Shown here one piece after another: positions 60,513 through 64,000 of a stretch of DNA of 64,000 nucleotides (positions within the stretch are counted from its first letter, which is position 1; each line of letters begins with the position of its first letter). The position numbers and the translations under genes are program-made. The notes below the pieces were generated by a model. That model ran no database searches, was not told the DNA's origin, and was given only the letters and a program-made list of their open reading frames with translations. The stretch lies in the NCBI RefSeq assembly GCF_011759375.1, contig NZ_JAARML010000002.1, forward strand, positions 1,550,001 to 1,614,000, read 5' to 3'. This DNA is from Paraflavitalea devenefica (GTDB lineage: Bacteria > Bacteroidota > Bacteroidia > Chitinophagales > Chitinophagaceae).

Positions 60513-61604
60513 TCAGTTCAACATAATGGTTAAAAGTACTGTATAACTATGGTCCGTTTCCTGTATGGCCAGAGAATGCTTACTGGGGTAAAGCAAGGCA
60601 AGCCTTTTCCGTACATTCTCCATGCCAATGCCGGTCCTGCCTGTTTGTTCCGCAGCTTTCATGGCTTTGCTGTTCTTTACAGATAAGGTAAGCTCGCCCT
60701 CATTCAACACAATAATCGTTTCAATATAGCCTGCATGGAGCTCTTCTTCTATACCATGCTTGAATGCGTTCTCAATAAAAGGCAATAATAGCAGGGGCTC
60801 AATCATTGCCTGGCTGGTGATGCCCTGCGTATCGAACCGGATGGACAGTTTCTCATTGTACCGTACAGACTGTACTTCTATATAACTATTCATGAACTGT
60901 ATTTCACTGGTTAAAGGTTGTTTGGGTTTATTTGCCTCATACAGTACATAACGCATCATCTCCGACAGGCGGGCTACCAGGGGGGCGGTGAGCTGTGATT
61001 GCTGCAATGCCAGTGCATAAATGTTGTTGAGGGTATTAAAAAAGAAGTGGGGGTGTAATTGTGACTGGAGGTATTGGAGGTCGGCCTCGGTTTGCAATTG
61101 TTTTAATTGCCGGATCTGCTTTTGTTGTTTGTCGTAGTGGATAAAATAAGCCAATGCCGCCATTTCCAGGAATTGTAACAGCAGGTAATGAATGCTGAAA
61201 TGAAGGCCTTTTTGTTTCATCCACCTGGAGGCCTCTTCTACCATATCAGCCGGTAAGAAAGAGAGTTTGGAAATAGACCAATACATGACATACACTTTGT
61301 ACAGTTCGTAGGATACGATAAATAGCAGCACCGAAAGCAAAAAGTACCCATACTTCCTTTTAACCAGGAATTGCTGGATGGCCAGCTTGTAGAATAAATA
61401 GTAAGGAATGATACTATAGAAACCCCAAACGATCCGCCTGATGATATTTTCCTGGAGATAATTCCGGTGAAACCCGGAAGGGTCTTCGTTGAAAGTGTAC
61501 TCAAGATCCGAGCCCATGGGGATGATAATGCAAAGACAAATAAAGAATATCCATTCAATCCTGGCGTACTTATCCCATGTAAAAATAGATGGCCGTTTAC
61601 TCAT
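60513..61604 (-). CDS. LytS-type sensor histidine kinase (His_kinase family)
   Basis: 363 aa. Four membrane helices in the first 180 residues (FFICLCIIIPMG, YGYFLLSVLLFIVSYELYKV and others), then the His_kinase signature LQSQLHPHFFFNTLNNIYAL (phospho-acceptor His) and a HATPase with LLPFIENAFKHGIEE and GRTGIGMENVRKRLALLY. Partner of the LytTR regulator, coupled by a 1-bp gap. Divergent from the TlpA-like gene; the 195-bp gap holds operator-like repeats. Confidence 0.93.
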   Translation of the reverse strand: MSKRPSIFTWDKYARIEWIFFICLCIIIPMGSDLEYTFNEDPSGFHRNYLQENIIRRIVWGFYSIIPYYLFYKLAIQQFLVKRKYGYFLLSVLLFIVSYELYKVYVMYWSISKLSFLPADMVEEASRWMKQKGLHFSIHYLLLQFLEMAALAYFIHYDKQQKQIRQLKQLQTEADLQYLQSQLHPHFFFNTLNNIYALALQQSQLTAPLVARLSEMMRYVLYEANKPKQPLTSEIQFMNSYIEVQSVRYNEKLSIRFDTQGITSQAMIEPLLLLPFIENAFKHGIEEELHAGYIETIIVLNEGELTLSVKNSKAMKAAEQTGRTGIGMENVRKRLALLYPSKHSLAIQETDHSYTVLLTIMLN

Positions 61605-61664
61605 ACGTTTTAAAGATATAGTAAATCCAAAACAAAATATTCCGTAAGACGGCCGGAGCTTTTG

Positions 61665-61697
61665 TTTTCGATTAAACCGTCTTTTTTTTCGATGAAA
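61665..61697 (+). promoter_or_regulatory. Direct repeat TTTTCGATKAAA x2 at 21-bp spacing, candidate LytTR operator
   Basis: TTTTCGATTAAA (61665-61676) and TTTTCGATGAAA (61686-61697) match at 11 of 12 bases, with starts exactly 21 bp apart. LytTR regulators bind two direct repeats in this phase. The site lies between the LytS kinase gene and the divergent TlpA-like gene. Confidence 0.6.
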
Positions 61698-61742
61698 TCA
61701 GCCTGCTGTCCCGCTGGTCTTTTTGTTGGTTGGCCCGGTCGA

Positions 61743-61772
61743 AATGGCTATTAACGGGGTGATATAGCCATT
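61743..61772. promoter_or_regulatory. Inverted repeat AATGGCTAT-N12-ATAGCCATT
   Basis: A perfect 9-bp inverted repeat, centres 21 bp apart, 28 bp upstream of the TlpA-like start. Placed like an operator overlapping the promoter. Confidence 0.5.
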
Positions 61773-61799
61773 ATGTTTGCTGTATAAATCTTTATTATT

Positions 61800-62984
61800 A
61801 TGATGAAATTACTCCTTGCCTGTAGCGCTATATGCATGATGGGAAGCTGCCATGCCCAAACAGATCCGCCTGCAGTAGCTGTGCTGCAAAAGACAGCCGC
61901 CGCACTTAACAGTTTTACAAAGATGAGCTACCATTACACCCGCGAGATGAGGTATTATGAAAACAATTATCATAATATAGACAGTGCTGCCCTATATGTT
62001 GAATACATCAAAAACAGCCCGATTGGGTTAAGGTTTCAGGCAAACCAGGAAAGATCTGCTTTTATTTATGATGGCGGGATCACATTGCGATTGGATAAGA
62101 AAGGCATGACCATTGACAGCGCATCCGTGAAAACCGCCCGGGAAATGGAAAGCAGCAGTTTCCTGTATCATTCACTGCCCATGCTGCGCAATATCCTGCC
62201 ACTGATCATCAATAACGATAGCATTCAAAAAACGGTAAGTGATACAACGATCAGCGCACAATCTTTTCTTTGTGTAAAATTAGAGGGGCCTGGTATGTAT
62301 TTTACACTTACTGATATAAAACGTGCACAGTCTCCGGTTGCACAAAAAGTTTATTACCTTATTATTGATAAAAAAACTTACTTACCCTTTCAGTTCATTG
62401 CCAAATTTATCCGTGGCCGGGATGACCGTGATTTTGTGACGATAGCTTACACAAACATTAATACCAGGCCTGTTGTGCCGCCGGCTGCTTCCTGGACCTA
62501 TGTTGCTTATGCACACCAGTATCAGCCATTCCGTCCTGATGTGAAGGTGCCTATGGTAAAGACCGGTGATATAGCCAATAACTTCAGGCTGCCTGATTAT
62601 ACGCCCGGCTTTATTGATAGTGTATCCCTTTACCAGTTTGCCGGCAAAATAGTGTTGCTCGATTTCTGGTTTAAATCCTGTGGTCCCTGTATGGAAGCCA
62701 TGCCCCATTATAATGCATTGCAGAACAAATTCGACACAGCGCACTTCCAGCTACTCAGCATTAATATTGAAGATGGAGAAAAGGATATGCAATTCTTTTT
62801 CAATAAATTCCGGCCAACATATAAAATGCTGTATAAGGGTGGGGAGGTGTTCAAACGGATGGGACTTCCCGGCTGTCCATCCCTGGTATTGCTGGATAAA
62901 AAGGGAAAAGTGGTGCAGGTGGCTGTTGGCTTTGATCAGCAAGCTATTGAAAAGAAAATAGAAGAGGTCATGGCACAAAACTAA
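61800..62984 (+). CDS. TlpA-like thioredoxin-fold lipoprotein
   Basis: 394 aa. Signal peptide (LLLACSAICMMGSCHAQ), a DUF4369/LolA-like beta domain (about 25-240) and a C-terminal thioredoxin domain (about 250-394). That domain has ANNFRLPDYTPG, the redox motif FWFKSCGPCMEAMPHYN (CGPC) and the cis-proline region MGLPGCPSLVLLDKKGKVV. Periplasmic disulfide reductase-type protein. Divergent from the LytS/LytTR system, which may control it. Confidence 0.88.
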   Translation: MMKLLLACSAICMMGSCHAQTDPPAVAVLQKTAAALNSFTKMSYHYTREMRYYENNYHNIDSAALYVEYIKNSPIGLRFQANQERSAFIYDGGITLRLDKKGMTIDSASVKTAREMESSSFLYHSLPMLRNILPLIINNDSIQKTVSDTTISAQSFLCVKLEGPGMYFTLTDIKRAQSPVAQKVYYLIIDKKTYLPFQFIAKFIRGRDDRDFVTIAYTNINTRPVVPPAASWTYVAYAHQYQPFRPDVKVPMVKTGDIANNFRLPDYTPGFIDSVSLYQFAGKIVLLDFWFKSCGPCMEAMPHYNALQNKFDTAHFQLLSINIEDGEKDMQFFFNKFRPTYKMLYKGGEVFKRMGLPGCPSLVLLDKKGKVVQVAVGFDQQAIEKKIEEVMAQN

Positions 62985-63079
62985 GTGAGGGAAAAGGGGC
63001 AATTAAGGGCTTCGCCAGTTCCTGCTGGCACGGTATTTATGCCTTATACTATTTTAGCCTTTAAAAAACAGGAGGTTAT

Positions 63080-63511
63080 ATGGTAATGCAAGATAAGAAC
63101 TATGAGATTGACAACCAGACGGGTGTCAACCATGAAGGGCCAGATGCTAATAACCCGGTACGACGGCTAACAGCCCGTTCTATTACAGGCGATAAGGTAG
63201 AAAATCCTAATGGGGATGATCTTGGTAAGATAGAAGACCTGATGATCAATCTAAATACAGGCGAGGTAGAATACGTAGTGCTGGAGAGTGGGGCTTTCCT
63301 GGGATTGGGCGGAAAGCTTTTTGCCATTCCTTTTAAAGAGCTCGTGCTGAATCCTGCGAAAGAAGTGTTTGTATTGAATCGTGAAAAAGAATACCTGAAA
63401 GAAGCGCCGGGATTTGATAAGAATCACTGGCCCGATACCAACGATCACCGTTATTTTGAACGGGTGACCAGCTATTACGACCGTACACCTATTCCAATGT
63501 TGCCATTGTAA
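63080..63511 (+). CDS. PRC-barrel domain protein
   Basis: 143 aa. The PRC-barrel spans about 30-95: RSITGDKVENPNGDDLGKIE, DLMINLNTGEVEYVVLESGA and FLGLGGKLFAIPFKELVLNP. The tail (GFDKNHWPDTNDHRYFERVT) resembles the family in stress-linked bacterial PRC proteins. Soluble, no signal. Like hsp20 it is preceded by a strong Shine-Dalgarno (CAGGAGGTTAT just before the ATG), rare in this phylum. A -7-like TATTTTAG is at 63050-63057. Confidence 0.88.
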   Translation: MVMQDKNYEIDNQTGVNHEGPDANNPVRRLTARSITGDKVENPNGDDLGKIEDLMINLNTGEVEYVVLESGAFLGLGGKLFAIPFKELVLNPAKEVFVLNREKEYLKEAPGFDKNHWPDTNDHRYFERVTSYYDRTPIPMLPL

Positions 63512-63537
63512 TAGGGATGGTTATTTTTAGTAGTATG

Positions 63538-63575
63538 CAGCGGGGATAATGAACATTATCCCCGCTGTTATTATA
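63538..63575 (+). terminator. Terminator-like hairpin after the PRC-barrel gene
   Basis: A perfect 13-bp stem CAGCGGGGATAAT (63538-63550) with ATTATCCCCGCTG (63555-63567), loop GAAC, followed by TTATTATA. Confidence 0.7.
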
Positions 63576-63733
63576 TATAGCCGAAAGGGGAAGCGTATAA
63601 TGAGTGGGGATTGCCAGTGAAGTTAATAGTCGATGAAGGTCAGCTCTTCGGGAATTACTGCGATACAGTGAAGATAGAATACCATTGTAACAGATAGTCC
63701 GGGTGGACTGCCTGCCATCAGGGGATAGAAAGT

Positions 63734-63761
63734 TTGCCAGGTTACAGGTATAACCTGGCAA
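63734..63761 (-). terminator. Terminator-like hairpin after the SWIB gene
   Basis: A perfect 11-bp stem TTGCCAGGTTA / TAACCTGGCAA with a 6-nt loop, 28 bp after the minus-strand SWIB stop. 63576-63733 holds no gene that I can support. Confidence 0.65.
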
Positions 63762-63789
63762 ATTCTATTGGATGACCTTGCGGTCAGGT

Positions 63790-64000
63790 TTATTTTACAT
63801 GCTTGCTGACAATCTTGGCCAGTTCAAACATCGTGATCTGGTCTTTGCCAAAGATTGGTTTCAGCTTGGCGTCTGCATTAATGTTTCTTTTGTTCTTTTT
63901 GTCCTGCAGGCCATTTTTCTTGATGTAATCCCAGATCTTCTTAACGATCTCAGTTCTGGGGATTGGTTTGCTGCCAATCACTTCAGCCAGTGTAGCGCTT
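63790..64000 (-). CDS. SWIB/MDM2-domain protein, C-terminal part (runs off window)
   Basis: The last 69 residues are visible and the 5' end lies beyond the window. The sequence SATLAEVIGSKPIPRTEIVK, KIWDYIKKNGLQDKKNKRNI, NADAKLKPIFGKDQITMFEL is a textbook SWIB domain, as found in short bacterial chromatin-like proteins of Bacteroidota and Chlamydiae. DNA association is likely but the role is unknown. Confidence 0.88.
   Translation of the reverse strand, partial: SATLAEVIGSKPIPRTEIVKKIWDYIKKNGLQDKKNKRNINADAKLKPIFGKDQITMFELAKIVSKHVK

Overview
The window reads as chromosomal DNA from a member of the Bacteroidota, most likely Chitinophagales (Chitinophaga/Niastella-like). This rests on a SusC/SusD pair, a PorP/SprF protein beside a giant PKD protein with a type IX (type B) C-terminal domain, a second type A sorting domain, a kinase with Reg_prop and Y_Y_Y domains, sigma promoters of the form TTTG-N20-TAnnTTTG, and mostly absent Shine-Dalgarno sequences. 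No rRNA, CRISPR array, IS element or prophage was seen.

Layout. 1-10.0 kb is core housekeeping: a chain on the minus strand (bifunctional nuclease, ispE, an S26-type peptidase cut by the window edge) coupled by TAATG overlaps; etfB/etfA; a TPR protein and tilS; a rhomboid protease; rlmH; a secreted PHP phosphodiesterase; and a UvrD-like helicase with a C-terminal helix-turn-helix. At 10.5 kb a tRNA-Arg(ACG) with a canonical promoter is followed by a degenerate tRNA copy and a tRNA 3' fragment. Then comes an AT-rich accessory stretch (10.9-21.7 kb): an AraC/DJ-1 regulator divergent from VOC, DoxX and SRPBCC genes, gene debris, an orphan terminator, a 1602-aa PKD protein with its PorP/SprF partner, a hydrolase-TPR pseudogene and small unknown genes.

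21.8-33.4 kb is a polysaccharide-utilisation-type locus. A membrane sensor kinase (minus strand) lies divergent from a TIG/NHL lipoprotein, SusC, SusD and DUF1735-like lipoprotein operon. It is followed by a separate response regulator with an AraC output domain. In effect this is a hybrid two-component regulator split into two genes flanking its likely target operon. 33.4-43.9 kb holds sugar-related secreted enzymes (PQQ-type sugar dehydrogenase, SGNH hydrolase, GH31, Gfo/Idh/MocA oxidoreductase, an unknown secreted protein, DUF1080) and a small-gene pair whose second member is a truncated PARP-like ADP-ribosyltransferase domain.

43.9-51.3 kb looks stress-related: a Pro/Glu-rich small protein, tandem UspA, a GT4 glycosyltransferase, glycogen-debranching-like and cytochrome oxidase subunit I operon (tightly coupled), Hsp20 with an unusually strong Shine-Dalgarno, and membrane proteins. 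51.4-64 kb carries a 3-hydroxyisobutyrate-dehydrogenase-type reductase, surface proteins, a TPR histidine kinase with NarL-type regulator, an ECF41 sigma factor, a LytS/LytTR pair divergent from a TlpA-like protein with a candidate LytTR operator between them, a PRC-barrel protein and a partial SWIB protein.

The strongest unexplained signals are: short-period tandem repeats (7, 8 and 11 bp) in gene ends, inside tilS and in intergenic DNA; the two-gene ART-like module; the 21-bp phased direct and inverted repeats upstream of the TlpA gene; twin palindromes upstream of the SusCD operon; and the GT4-debranching-COX1 coupling. Everything was read by eye; no homology search was run, so family names are from motif recognition.
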